Positions 1 to 10,054 of a stretch of DNA of 64,000 nucleotides are shown here, in pieces; the stretch's first letter is position 1, and every line of letters starts with the position of its first letter. The notes beneath the pieces are model-generated. The model searched no databases and was not told the DNA's origin. It saw only the letters and a list, made by a program, of their open reading frames with translations. The position numbers and the translations under genes are program-made. This stretch comes from Micromonospora coriariae (GTDB lineage Bacteria > Actinomycetota > Actinomycetes > Mycobacteriales > Micromonosporaceae), in assembly GCF_900091455.1 (NCBI RefSeq), contig NZ_LT607412.1, positions 1,240,001 to 1,304,000 on the forward strand, written 5' to 3'.

Positions 1-404
1 ATCCGCTCCGGGTCGCGCAGATCGGCGTGGATCACCCCGGTCAGGTCGTTGCCGGCGAGCAGTTCCCGGCTGTGCGCGACGGCCACCGGGTCGATGTCGA
101 CGTAGACCACCCGGGCCTTGGGGTTCGCCCCCTGGGCCACCTCGTGCACGTTGCCCACGGTGGGAATTCCGGAGCCGATGTCGAGGAACTGGTCGATGCC
201 GGCGTCGAGCAGAGCCCGGACGGCCCGGCGCAGGAATTCCCGACCGGAACGCATGGTGGCGGCGAGATTCGGGGTCATGCTGGCGATCTGCTCGGCCAGC
301 CGACGGTCGATCTCGAAGTTGTGCGCCCCGCCCAGAAAATAGTCGTACACCCGGGCCGCGCTCGGCCTGGTCAGATCGATCTCGGTCGGCAGTCCGTCCG
401 GCAT
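1..404 (-). CDS. SAM-dependent methyltransferase, DUF574 type (3' part cut off by window edge)
   Basis: Only the first 134 residues are inside the window. They match the start of the actinobacterial S-adenosyl methyltransferase family PF04672 (DUF574): an opening of the type DLTRPSAARVYDYFLGGAHN, then FLDIGSGIPT as SAM-binding motif I near residues 73-82, then VVYVDID as the acidic ribose-binding strand. These proteins occur in many copies in actinomycetes and their substrates are mostly unknown. The ATG at 404 is preceded by GGGGAG at good spacing, and the in-frame ATG just upstream is closed by a stop, so the start is firm. The family is clear; the substrate cannot be told from sequence. 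Confidence 0.85.
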   Translation of the reverse strand, partial: MPDGLPTEIDLTRPSAARVYDYFLGGAHNFEIDRRLAEQIASMTPNLAATMRSGREFLRRAVRALLDAGIDQFLDIGSGIPTVGNVHEVAQGANPKARVVYVDIDPVAVAHSRELLAGNDLTGVIHADLRDPER

Positions 405-556
405 CAGCGTGCTCCCCAGTTCATCGCCGCGGCGCGGGACGGCACCGGCGTCGGCGGGCACGCGCGACCACCGGTCGACCCGCGGGTCGTGTGGTGTGGA
501 CCACTCTAGGCCGCCGACTCCCGCATCCGGGAGATCCCTTCGCGCTCTTTCCGCGC

Positions 557-1762
<1,206 letters not shown>

Positions 1763-1868
1763 CGCGAGTCCTTCGGGGTGGAGACGGCGGGGGGTGGGGG
1801 CGCCCACCGGGGTCCTGCGGGCTGCCAGCCGCCAGGATATCCGCGCCCACAGCCGATAGGTTGACGGC

Positions 1869-2826
<958 letters not shown>

Positions 2827-2834
<8 letters not shown>

Positions 2835-3477
2835 CCCGGGTCGGCGTGGCACCTGGACCGCGCCGGCAGGCCGGGCGGACGTCGCGCGCCGGGTCGCCGG
2901 GTGGGCGGCCGCCGGCTTCGGACTGGTCGGTGCGGTAGCGGTGACGGTCGCGGTGGTCGCCGGTCCCGGTCCAGGGCTCACCGGGTACGTCAGCGAGGCG
3001 GGCATCGCCGACAGCGGCCACGCGGTGACGTACCGCTTCGGGATCCTCGCGATGGCCGGCTCGCTGCTGCTGCTCGCCGCGGCGCTGCCCCCCGGGGTGC
3101 GGGCGGCGCCGGCGCTGCTCGCCGCCGGCGCCGTGTGCACCGCGCTGTCCGGGGCTGTCACCTGCTCGGCCGGCTGCCCGCTGCCGCCGTTCGAGCGCGC
3201 CACGGTGGCGGACCTGGCGCACGGCGGCGCGAGCATCGCGGCGACCGCGTCGGTGGTGTTCGCCATGGTCGCGCTCGCCGTGGCCGGCCCGGTCGACCGG
3301 GCGGTACGCCGGCTGTCCGCCGGGGCCGCCGCGCTGAGTCTCCCGCTGTGCGCCACGGCGGGGCTGGGCCTGCTCGTCATCGGTCGGGGCACCGTGGTGG
3401 GCGTGCTGGAGCGGCTGATCCTCGCGCTGGCGATCCTGTGGGGCCTCGCCACCGCCACCACCCTGGCCCGCAGGTAA
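2827..3477 (+). CDS. DUF998 family membrane protein
   Basis: A 216-residue protein starting at a GTG inside the last codons of the upstream gene (overlap GTGGCTGA). It has about six hydrophobic segments, for example near residues 23-45, 72-92 and 96-112, with short polar loops and the pattern expected for DUF998, an integral membrane family of unknown function common in actinomycetes. The translational overlap with the GST-like gene suggests co-expression but no pathway is implied. The stop TAA lies inside a palindromic repeat that begins GGTAAGGAAGGG, so the last residues may be derived from that repeat. Confidence 0.75.
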
Positions 3478-3527
3478 GGAAGGGCACCTTGTTAACGCGT
3501 GGTGTATAGGAAGGGTCCCTTCCTAAC
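3473..3527. repeat. Degenerate copy of the GGTAAGGAAGGG palindromic repeat
   Basis: The left arm GGTAAGGAAGGGCACCTTGT and the right arm AGGAAGGGTCCCTTCCTA form an imperfect inverted repeat around GTTAACGCGTGGTG. It is clearly related to the copies at 23526-23582 and 54260-54314. The stop codon of the DUF998 gene (TAA, 3475-3477) lies inside it. It could act as a transcription terminator for the GST/DUF998 pair. Confidence 0.8.
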
Positions 3528-3571
3528 GGCGGGTTGGCGCGCGTGTAAGGAGCGTCACGCCCGATCGTGCC

Positions 3572-3599
3572 TTGCGATGGCTGGTCAGCGGCGTATCGT
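3572..3599 (+). promoter_or_regulatory. Predicted promoter of the leader peptide / symporter transcript
   Basis: TTGCGA at 3572-3577 and TATCGT at 3594-3599 are separated by 16 nt. Transcription would begin about 6-9 nt after the -10 box, at roughly 3605-3609, exactly at the ATG of the leader ORF. The leader would then be translated from a leaderless mRNA. This is a prediction from consensus only. Confidence 0.5.
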
Positions 3600-3608
3600 C
3601 GGCGGGCG

Positions 3609-3686
3609 ATGACCAATCTCTGGGACCTCACCGTTCGCCTGTATGTCGATCTTCGACTGCAGGCCAGCGGCATCTGTCCGGCGTAG
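3609..3686 (+). CDS. Putative cysteine-responsive leader peptide (25 aa)
   Basis: A 25-codon ORF, too short for routine gene calling. The peptide has the LYVDL core followed by QASGICPA, with Cys23 near the end. This matches the general pattern of small actinobacterial leader peptides (a RLxVDL core, then a single or multiple Cys just before the stop) known from sulfur-assimilation genes, and it resembles in concept the leaderless Cys-codon attenuators described in mycobacteria. It ends 51 nt before the ATG of a cystine-type symporter. The likely role is that ribosome stalling at the Cys codon under cysteine shortage raises expression of the transporter; that mechanism is inference. I cannot point to a certain attenuator hairpin. 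Confidence 0.65.
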   Translation: MTNLWDLTVRLYVDLRLQASGICPA

Positions 3687-3737
3687 CCGCGCTCCTCACG
3701 CCTACCCCGTTCAGACCAGACAATTGGATTGACCCTC

Positions 3738-5054
3738 ATGCCCTTCGGCCTGCGCAAGATTCCCTTCTCCGTGCAGATCCTGCTCGGCCTCGTGCTCGGC
3801 GTGGCGCTCGGCTTCCTGGCCCGCACCAACGACCTGAGCTGGCTGACCAGCACCCTGCACACCGTCGGCGGCCTCTTCATCCAGCTGCTCAAGCTGGCCG
3901 TGCCGCCCCTGGTCTTCACCGCCATCGTGGTCAGCGTCGTCAGCCTGCGGGGCGTGGCCAACGCCGCCCGGCTCGCGCTGAAGACCCTGATGTGGTTCGG
4001 CATCACCGCACTGATCTCGGTCGCCATCGGCATCGGCCTCGGCCTGGTCACCAACCCGGGCAGGGGCGTGACCCTCGACCTGGGCGGCGCGGCGCCGCCG
4101 AAGAACACCGGCTCGTGGACGGACTTCCTCACCGGCATCGTGCCCACCAACCCGGTCGGGGCGTTCGTCGAGGGCAACGTGCTCCAGATCGTCTTCCTCG
4201 CCCTCGTGGTCGGCGCCGCGGCGCTGCTGGTGGGCGACGCCGCCGAGCCGTTCGTGGCGCTGAACCGCTCGCTGCTGGAGATCGTCCAGAAGGCGCTCTG
4301 GTGGGTCATCCGGCTCGCCCCGATCGGCACCCTCGGCCTGATCGGCAACGCCGTCGCCTCGTACGGCTGGGACCTGCTGGCCCCCCTCGCGAAGTTCACC
4401 ACCGCCGTCTACGTCGGCTGCGCCATCGTGCTGTTCGTGGTCTACCCGCTGGTGCTGATCTTCGCTGGCCGGCTCAACCCGCTGCGCTTCTTCGCCGGTG
4501 CCTGGCCGGCGATCGAGCTGGCCTTCGTGTCCCGCTCCTCGGTCGGCACCATGCCGGTGACCCAGCGCTCCGTCGAGCGGCTCGGCGTGCCCCGCGAGTA
4601 CGCCTCGTTCGCGGTGCCGTTCGGCGCCACCACGAAGATGGACGGCTGCGCCGCGATCTACCCCGCACTGGCCGCGATCTTCGTGGCGCAGGTGTTCGGC
4701 GTGCACCTCGGCGTCACCGACTACCTGCTGATCGCCTTCGTCTCGGTGGTCGGCTCGGCGGCCACCGCCGGCCTGACCGGCGCGATCGTGATGCTCACCC
4801 TCACCCTGAGCACGCTGGGCCTGCCGCTGGCCGGCGCCGGCCTGCTGCTGGCCATCGACCCGATCCTGGACATGGTCCGTACGGCCACCAACGTGGCCGG
4901 GCAGGCGCTGGTGCCGACCGTGGTCGCCGCCCGCGAGGGCACCCTCGACCGGGCCGCGTACGAATCCGCCGGCCGGCGGGACCTGACCGACCCGGAGCCG
5001 GTCGCGGACAGCCGGCCCGACCGGCGGGACGAACTGAGCCCCGTCCCCGCCTGA
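3738..5054 (+). CDS. DAACS-family symporter, probably for cystine (TcyP-like)
   Basis: A 438-residue secondary transporter of the dicarboxylate/amino acid:cation symporter family. Visible hallmarks are eight or so transmembrane segments, the serine-rich HP1 hairpin tip SRSSVGTMPVT, the TM7 motif ATTKMDGCA in place of the NMDGT seen in glutamate carriers, HP2 around AGLTGA, and TM8 DPILDMVRTATNVAGQ with the substrate-binding Asp/Arg/Asn residues. The family covers glutamate, C4-dicarboxylates, serine and cystine. I favour cystine because a Cys-containing leader peptide precedes it. The ATG at 3738 is chosen by family fit; a TTG at 3729 in frame is possible and neither has a strong Shine-Dalgarno. 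A strong terminator follows. Confidence 0.85.
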   Translation: MPFGLRKIPFSVQILLGLVLGVALGFLARTNDLSWLTSTLHTVGGLFIQLLKLAVPPLVFTAIVVSVVSLRGVANAARLALKTLMWFGITALISVAIGIGLGLVTNPGRGVTLDLGGAAPPKNTGSWTDFLTGIVPTNPVGAFVEGNVLQIVFLALVVGAAALLVGDAAEPFVALNRSLLEIVQKALWWVIRLAPIGTLGLIGNAVASYGWDLLAPLAKFTTAVYVGCAIVLFVVYPLVLIFAGRLNPLRFFAGAWPAIELAFVSRSSVGTMPVTQRSVERLGVPREYASFAVPFGATTKMDGCAAIYPALAAIFVAQVFGVHLGVTDYLLIAFVSVVGSAATAGLTGAIVMLTLTLSTLGLPLAGAGLLLAIDPILDMVRTATNVAGQALVPTVVAAREGTLDRAAYESAGRRDLTDPEPVADSRPDRRDELSPVPA

Positions 5055-5066
5055 CCGGTTCGCATC

Positions 5067-5103
5067 GACGACGACGGGCCCCTCCCCGGGGGCCCGTCGT
5101 CGT
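5067..5103 (+). terminator. Rho-independent-type terminator after the symporter
   Basis: A GC-rich perfect stem, CGACGACGGGCCCC pairing with GGGGCCCGTCGTCG around a short CTCC loop, ends in TTTCC. It lies 12 nt after the symporter stop and about 20 nt before the next gene. Confidence 0.85.
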
Positions 5104-5121
5104 TTCCGAGAGGATGACGAG

Positions 5122-6189
5122 ATGAGCTCCCTGTTCACGCCGCTGGCCCTGCGCGCGGTCACCCTGCCCAACCGGATCGCCATGGCGCCGATGTGCCAGT
5201 ACACCGCCGGTCCGGACGGCCTACCCACCGACTGGCACCTGATCCACCTCGGCAGCCGGGCGGTCGGCGGGGTCGGGCTCGTGCTGACCGAGGCGACCGC
5301 CGTGCTGCCGGAGGGCCGGATCAGCCCGCAGGACACCGGGCTGTGGTCCGGCGCGCACGTGGACGCGTGGCGGCCGGTGACCGCGTTCGTCGCCGATCAC
5401 GGCGCGGTGCCCGCCGTACAGCTCGCGCACGCGGGTTTCAAGGCCTCCACGTACCGGCCGTGGGCCCCGAGCCGCGGCGGCGTGCCGGATGGCGAGGGCG
5501 GCTGGACGCCGGTCGGCCCCGGGTCCGAGCCGTTCGTCGCCGACTACCGGGTGCCGACCGCCCTCGACGCGGCCGGCATCACCCGCGTGGTCGAAGCGTT
5601 CGCCACCGCCGCCGAACGCGCCCTGGCAGCCGGCTTCGCGGCCGTGGAGATCCACGCCGCGCACGGCTACCTGCTGCATGAGTTCCTCTCGCCGCTCACC
5701 AACCACCGCACCGACTCCTACGGCGGTGACCGGGCCGCCCGGATGCGACTCACCCTGGAGGTGGCCCGCGCGGTGCGCGCCGCGGTCGGCGAGAACGTCC
5801 CGGTGCTCACCCGGATCTCCGCCACCGACTGGGTCGAGGGTGGCTGGACGATCGAGGACAGCGTGGTGCTCGCCGGCGAGCTGGCCGGTGCCGGCGTGGA
5901 TCTGGTCGACGCCTCCTCCGGAGGCGTACGCCAGGACGCCCGCATCCCGCTCGGCCCCGGCTACCAGGTGCCGCTGGCCGCCCGCATCCGCCGCGAGGCC
6001 GGCGTGCCGACCGGCGCGGTCGGCCTGATCGTCGAGCCGGAGCAGGCCGAGCAGATCGTCGCCGGCGGCGAGGCCGACCTGGTGCTGCTCGGCCGGGAGC
6101 TGCTGCGCGACCCGTACTGGCCGCGCCGAGCCGCCGCCAAGCTCGGCGTCGCGTACACCGGGCCCGCCCAGTACGCCCGCGCCGCCTGA
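5122..6189 (+). CDS. NADH:flavin oxidoreductase, Old Yellow Enzyme family (YqjM/NamA-like)
   Basis: A 355-residue FMN-dependent TIM-barrel ene-reductase. The N-terminus has NRIAMAPMCQY, where the Cys corresponds to the redox-sensing Cys of the YqjM subgroup. HAAHGYLLHEFLSP and NHRTDSYGG are the standard substrate/FMN motifs, and LVLLGRELLRDPYW is the C-terminal FMN-phosphate site. Such enzymes reduce activated C=C bonds with NAD(P)H and take part in detoxification. The ATG follows GAGAGGATGACGAG, a usable ribosome site. The gene stands alone between two strong terminators, so it is probably monocistronic. Confidence 0.92.
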   Translation: MSSLFTPLALRAVTLPNRIAMAPMCQYTAGPDGLPTDWHLIHLGSRAVGGVGLVLTEATAVLPEGRISPQDTGLWSGAHVDAWRPVTAFVADHGAVPAVQLAHAGFKASTYRPWAPSRGGVPDGEGGWTPVGPGSEPFVADYRVPTALDAAGITRVVEAFATAAERALAAGFAAVEIHAAHGYLLHEFLSPLTNHRTDSYGGDRAARMRLTLEVARAVRAAVGENVPVLTRISATDWVEGGWTIEDSVVLAGELAGAGVDLVDASSGGVRQDARIPLGPGYQVPLAARIRREAGVPTGAVGLIVEPEQAEQIVAGGEADLVLLGRELLRDPYWPRRAAAKLGVAYTGPAQYARAA

Positions 6190-6197
6190 TCCCCCGC

Positions 6198-6235
6198 CGG
6201 TCGGGCGGCTGCCGTTCCGGGCAGCCGCCCGACCG
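6198..6235. terminator. Bidirectional terminator between convergent genes
   Basis: A perfect 16-bp stem, CGGTCGGGCGGCTGCC against GGCAGCCGCCCGACCG, with a GTTCCG loop. It directly abuts the stop codon of the minus-strand ABC exporter and lies 9 nt after the stop of the Old Yellow Enzyme. Confidence 0.85.
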
Positions 6236-9200
6236 TCAGCCGGCCAGATGCGACCAGTCGCCCTCCAGGTCCCGCCAGGCACCCTGGGCGGCCACCGCGC
6301 CGCCTAGCAGCACCACCACGTGGTCGGCGCGGACCAGCGCGGCGCGCTTCGCGGTCGAGCCGACCACTGTCACGCCGTGCGCGCGCAGTGCCTGCCACAG
6401 CGCCAGCTCGGTGGTGACGTCCAGTGCCGACGACACATCGTCGGCGACCAGCAGCTCGGTACGCGGCGCCAGCGCCCGGGCCAGCGCCAGCCGCTGCAGT
6501 TGGCCACCGGAGAGCCGGGTGCCCTTGTGGCCGATGAGCAGGCCGAGCCCGCCACCCGCGGCGGCGAGGTCGTGGTCGAGCTGGGCGGTGCTGACCGCCC
6601 CAGCCGCGTCCACCTGGTGGCCGAGCGCGATGTTGTCGGCCACTGTGCCCGAGAGCACGCGGGGTAGCTGGCCGACGTAGCCGACCTGGTTGGGGCGCAG
6701 GAACAGTTCCGGCTCGGTGACCGGGTCGCCGTTCCAGGACAGCTCGCCGGTGTGGTGCACGATCCCGGCCAACGCCCGCAGCAGTGAGGACTTGCCCGAG
6801 CCGACCGGCCCGACGACCAGGACCAGCTGCCCGCGCTGCACGGTCAGGTCCACGTCCCGGACGGCGACCGTACCGTCGGAGTGCACCACCCCGAAGCCGC
6901 GCAGCTCCAGCCGGCGCAGTGGGTGCCGCGGCGGCGGCGTCGGCGCGGGCGCCGTCCCGGCGGCCAGGTCGACCGCCGACACCCCGGCGGAGTACGTGCC
7001 CACCCCGGTCATCGCCACCGTGCGCCGGGTCCAGACCCGCGCGGAGGGCAGCTGGGAGATCAACGACGCGGTGGTCCAGGCGAACCAGCGGGCCGCGCCG
7101 AGGGTGGAGACGGCCACCAGCACCGCCCCGGCGGAGAGCTCACCGGCCAGGTAGAGCGCCCACGCGCCGATCGGCAGCAGGCCACTGGCCACCGACGGTG
7201 TGGAACGCGACCACACCTGCACCGAGATCTCCCGCCGCTGCCGATCGCTGCGCAGCACGTCCAGATCGGCCAGGTGGCGCAGCACCGCCGCGGTCGCGCC
7301 GGCGAGCTTCACCGTCCGCGCCGCGGAGAGCGCGGAGACCAGCGCGGTGGCGAAGGACGCGCGCGCCGCCACCGTCGCCCTGGCCGCACGCTCGAGCTTC
7401 GGCCCGAACAGCGTCGCGGCCAGCCCGGAGACGACCATCGTGCCGAGGAAGAACAGCGCGGGTACGACGCTGCCGGTGACCGCCGTCATGGCGACCACCA
7501 GGACCAGCGCGACGGCCTGGTCCAGCACGTTGTCGGCGAGCTGGACCACCCGCTCGGTGTCGCCGCCCTGCGCCACCACCTCCGCCGGGGTGTGCGAGCT
7601 GACCCGCCGCGGCCCGGTCTGGCCGTACACCAGGCGCAGGCCGATCCGCAGCATCTGCCGCACCCACCACTGGGGGAACCAGACGTGGGTGTAGAACGGC
7701 AGCGGCAGGGTGACCAGCAGCCCGGCCACGATCCCCAGCGCCGGCAGGTACGGGTTGCCGGTCCCGTCGACCAGGTCGGCCCAGAGCCAGGGCAGCACCG
7801 GGCCTTCCAGCCCGAGCAGGGAGAGCCCGAGGAACAGCGCGATCGCGGCCAGCCCGTACCGGGGATCGTTGGTGCAGAGCCGGACGATCTCCCGCAGCGT
7901 CCGGGCCGGCGGGACGGGCGGCAGTGGCGGCGGGTCGGCACGTTTCGGCTCGACCGGCGTGACCCCCTCGACCCGCGTGACCGGCTCGATCGGCGGCCCG
8001 CTCGGCCAGTCGTCGGCCGGGCCGGGGCCGAGCAGCAGGTCGGTGCCGGCACCGGTGCGACCGGCCGGCACGGCTGCGGCGTACGCGGCGGCGTGGCTGG
8101 TCGCGAGCAGCTCGGCGAAGCGCGTCGACGTTTCCAGCGGACCCGCCTCGACCACCGCGCCGTCGGCCAGCACCACCACCTCGTCGCAGCGCCGCACGGA
8201 GGAGAGCCGGTGCGCGATGACGATGCCGATCCGGTCGCGCAGCAGCCGTTCGGTGGCCCGCTGCACCCGTGCCTCGGTGACCGGGTCCAGCCGCGCGGTG
8301 GCCTCGTCGAGGATCACCGCGTGCGGGTCGCGGACCAGGATGCGGGCGAACGCCACCAACTGCTCCTGACCGGCGGAGAGCACGTGCCCGCCCTCCCCCA
8401 GCCGGGTCGCCAGCCCGTCCGGCAGTTCGGCGATCCAGCCGGCCAGGCCCAGCTCGTCCAGCGCTCGGGCTGCGGCGTCGAGCAGCTCCGAGTCGAAGAG
8501 CGCGACGTTCTCGGCGAGCGTTCCGGCCAGGATCTCGGTGCGCTGCGGCACCAGTGCCACCCAGCGGCGCAGCTGCTCGACGTCGAGGTCGCACAGGTCG
8601 GTGCCGCCGAGGAAGACCGTTCCCGGCGGCACGTCGACGGCCCTGGTGAGCACCTTCGCCAGTGTCGACTTGCCCGAGCCGGTCCGCCCGATCAGCGCGT
8701 ACGAGCGGCCACGCGCGAAGGTGAGGCTGACCCCGCGCAGCGCGGCCCCCCGGCCGCTCTCCGGCCCGCTCACCTGGTATCCGAACGTCAGGTCACGGAT
8801 GCGCAGGTCACCTTCGGTCGGGCTGGCCCCGCCGAGGGGCTCCTGCCGGGCCTTCTGGAGCAGCTGCACCCGCGCCCACGCGCCGAGAGCCTCCTGGAGC
8901 TCCGGCACCATCCGGCTGACGTGCTCCGCGGTGGCCCCGAAGGCGAGGGCGAGCAGCCAGATGGCGGTAAGGCGGGCAGCGTCGATCCGGTCGGTGGCCA
9001 GCGCCCACGCCCCGCCGAGCACCACCACCCCGATGCCGCCCCGGATCGTCGCGGTGGCGGCCGTGGCCACCCGGGCGGACAACACCCAGACCAGGCGACC
9101 CCGGGAGAGTACGGCGGCGGCCCGCCGGGCGTACAGCCGCAGCACGTACGGCCGGGCCAGGCTGGTGCGGACGTCGTCCTGGCCGTGCACCGCCTCCTCC

Positions 9201-9760
9201 ATCACCGCGGCGAGGTCCGACCAGGCCTCCTCCTCGGCCATCCGGGCCGGACCGATCCGTGCCGTGGGCCGGCGCAGTCCGACGGCGAGCACCACCGTGA
9301 GCAGGAGCATCGCGATCCCGGCCGGCCACCACACGACCAGCGCAACGACCATCGACAGCAGGCCGACGCAGAGTGCCTGGGCGAGCCGGGTGCCCTGATT
9401 GCGGACCGCTGACGCCACCTGGTAGACGTCCCCGTCGATGCGGTCGAGCAGCTCACCGACCGGGGTGGTCTCCAGGGTGGGCAGGTCCTGCCCGAGCGCG
9501 ACCCGGCAGAGCCGCCGGCGCACGTCGGCGGACCAGTCGGCGGTCAGACCGGCCATCAGCAGGCTCACCGCCAGATCGGTGAGCACCACGGCGACCAGCG
9601 CCGCCGCCAGCACGGTGAAGAAGCCGGCCGAGCGATGCACCAGCACCGCTCCGGCGAGCGCCGACGCGCCCGCCTGACCGGCGGCGCCGAGCACGATCAG
9701 GACGGCCACGATCGTCAGGCGACGTGGCGAGGTGCCCCACAGATCACGGAGCAGGCGCAT
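6236..9760 (-). CDS. Single-chain ABC exporter with two TMD-NBD units (asymmetric ATP sites)
   Basis: A 1174-residue protein with the order TMD1 (about 15-320), NBD1 (about 335-570), a Pro-rich linker, TMD2 (about 620-900), NBD2 (about 950-1170). NBD1 has Walker A GRTGSGKS, signature LSAGQ, Walker B VILDEAT and H-loop IAHRLS, all catalytic. NBD2 has Walker A GPVGSGKS, signature LSGGQ, but Walker B LLVADDVS (Asp for the catalytic Glu) and GSTAKR where the H-loop His should be. So one composite site (NBD1 motifs plus the LSGGQ of NBD2) is canonical and the other is degenerate, as in heterodimeric exporters such as TM287/288. The substrate is unknown; drug or lipid efflux is typical. The start ATG at 9760 opens with MRLLRDLWG; no regulator lies next to it. 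Confidence 0.92.
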   Translation of the reverse strand: MRLLRDLWGTSPRRLTIVAVLIVLGAAGQAGASALAGAVLVHRSAGFFTVLAAALVAVVLTDLAVSLLMAGLTADWSADVRRRLCRVALGQDLPTLETTPVGELLDRIDGDVYQVASAVRNQGTRLAQALCVGLLSMVVALVVWWPAGIAMLLLTVVLAVGLRRPTARIGPARMAEEEAWSDLAAVMEEAVHGQDDVRTSLARPYVLRLYARRAAAVLSRGRLVWVLSARVATAATATIRGGIGVVVLGGAWALATDRIDAARLTAIWLLALAFGATAEHVSRMVPELQEALGAWARVQLLQKARQEPLGGASPTEGDLRIRDLTFGYQVSGPESGRGAALRGVSLTFARGRSYALIGRTGSGKSTLAKVLTRAVDVPPGTVFLGGTDLCDLDVEQLRRWVALVPQRTEILAGTLAENVALFDSELLDAAARALDELGLAGWIAELPDGLATRLGEGGHVLSAGQEQLVAFARILVRDPHAVILDEATARLDPVTEARVQRATERLLRDRIGIVIAHRLSSVRRCDEVVVLADGAVVEAGPLETSTRFAELLATSHAAAYAAAVPAGRTGAGTDLLLGPGPADDWPSGPPIEPVTRVEGVTPVEPKRADPPPLPPVPPARTLREIVRLCTNDPRYGLAAIALFLGLSLLGLEGPVLPWLWADLVDGTGNPYLPALGIVAGLLVTLPLPFYTHVWFPQWWVRQMLRIGLRLVYGQTGPRRVSSHTPAEVVAQGGDTERVVQLADNVLDQAVALVLVVAMTAVTGSVVPALFFLGTMVVSGLAATLFGPKLERAARATVAARASFATALVSALSAARTVKLAGATAAVLRHLADLDVLRSDRQRREISVQVWSRSTPSVASGLLPIGAWALYLAGELSAGAVLVAVSTLGAARWFAWTTASLISQLPSARVWTRRTVAMTGVGTYSAGVSAVDLAAGTAPAPTPPPRHPLRRLELRGFGVVHSDGTVAVRDVDLTVQRGQLVLVVGPVGSGKSSLLRALAGIVHHTGELSWNGDPVTEPELFLRPNQVGYVGQLPRVLSGTVADNIALGHQVDAAGAVSTAQLDHDLAAAGGGLGLLIGHKGTRLSGGQLQRLALARALAPRTELLVADDVSSALDVTTELALWQALRAHGVTVVGSTAKRAALVRADHVVVLLGGAVAAQGAWRDLEGDWSHLAG

Positions 9761-10054
9761 CGGTGTCCTCCGGACGTGGGTGGCGGAGAACTCAGCGTGC
9801 CTGTCGCGACCCTGTCCACTCAACCGATTTACCCGCTCTGAGCAGGGCTTCGGTCAGGCCTGGACATCCCGACGCGCGATGCCGAGCAGCACCGCCCGCA
9901 CGTTCCCGATCGGCCCGGTCGGGGTCAGAGGACCAGCCAGTCCACGGCAACCACCAGACCCACGGCGACCATGGCCCCGATGTATGGACGCACCCGGGCC
10001 GCCCCCTCGCGGTCGGTCGCTGTGGTGAGCGGTATACCTGTGAGGCATAAATAT
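9761..10054. other. Intergenic region upstream of the ABC exporter, with a possible tiny ORF
   Basis: There is no convincing full-length gene here. On the minus strand the codons from about 10020 down to 9925 encode a short segment ending YIGAMVAVGLVVAVDWLVL and a stop, which looks like a single membrane helix. In this frame there is no good start or ribosome site (only a GTG 22 codons before the stop), so it may be a very small membrane peptide or chance. The right end (10027-10054) is the left half of the palindrome split by the insertion sequence, including the 8-bp target duplication at 10047-10054. Confidence 0.4.

Noticed and set aside
6881..9412. An 843-codon plus-strand open frame opposite the ABC exporter
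   Set aside because: It is antisense to a gene with complete ABC motifs; its sequence is Arg/Gly/His/Pro-rich without any motif, the usual shadow in high-GC DNA.
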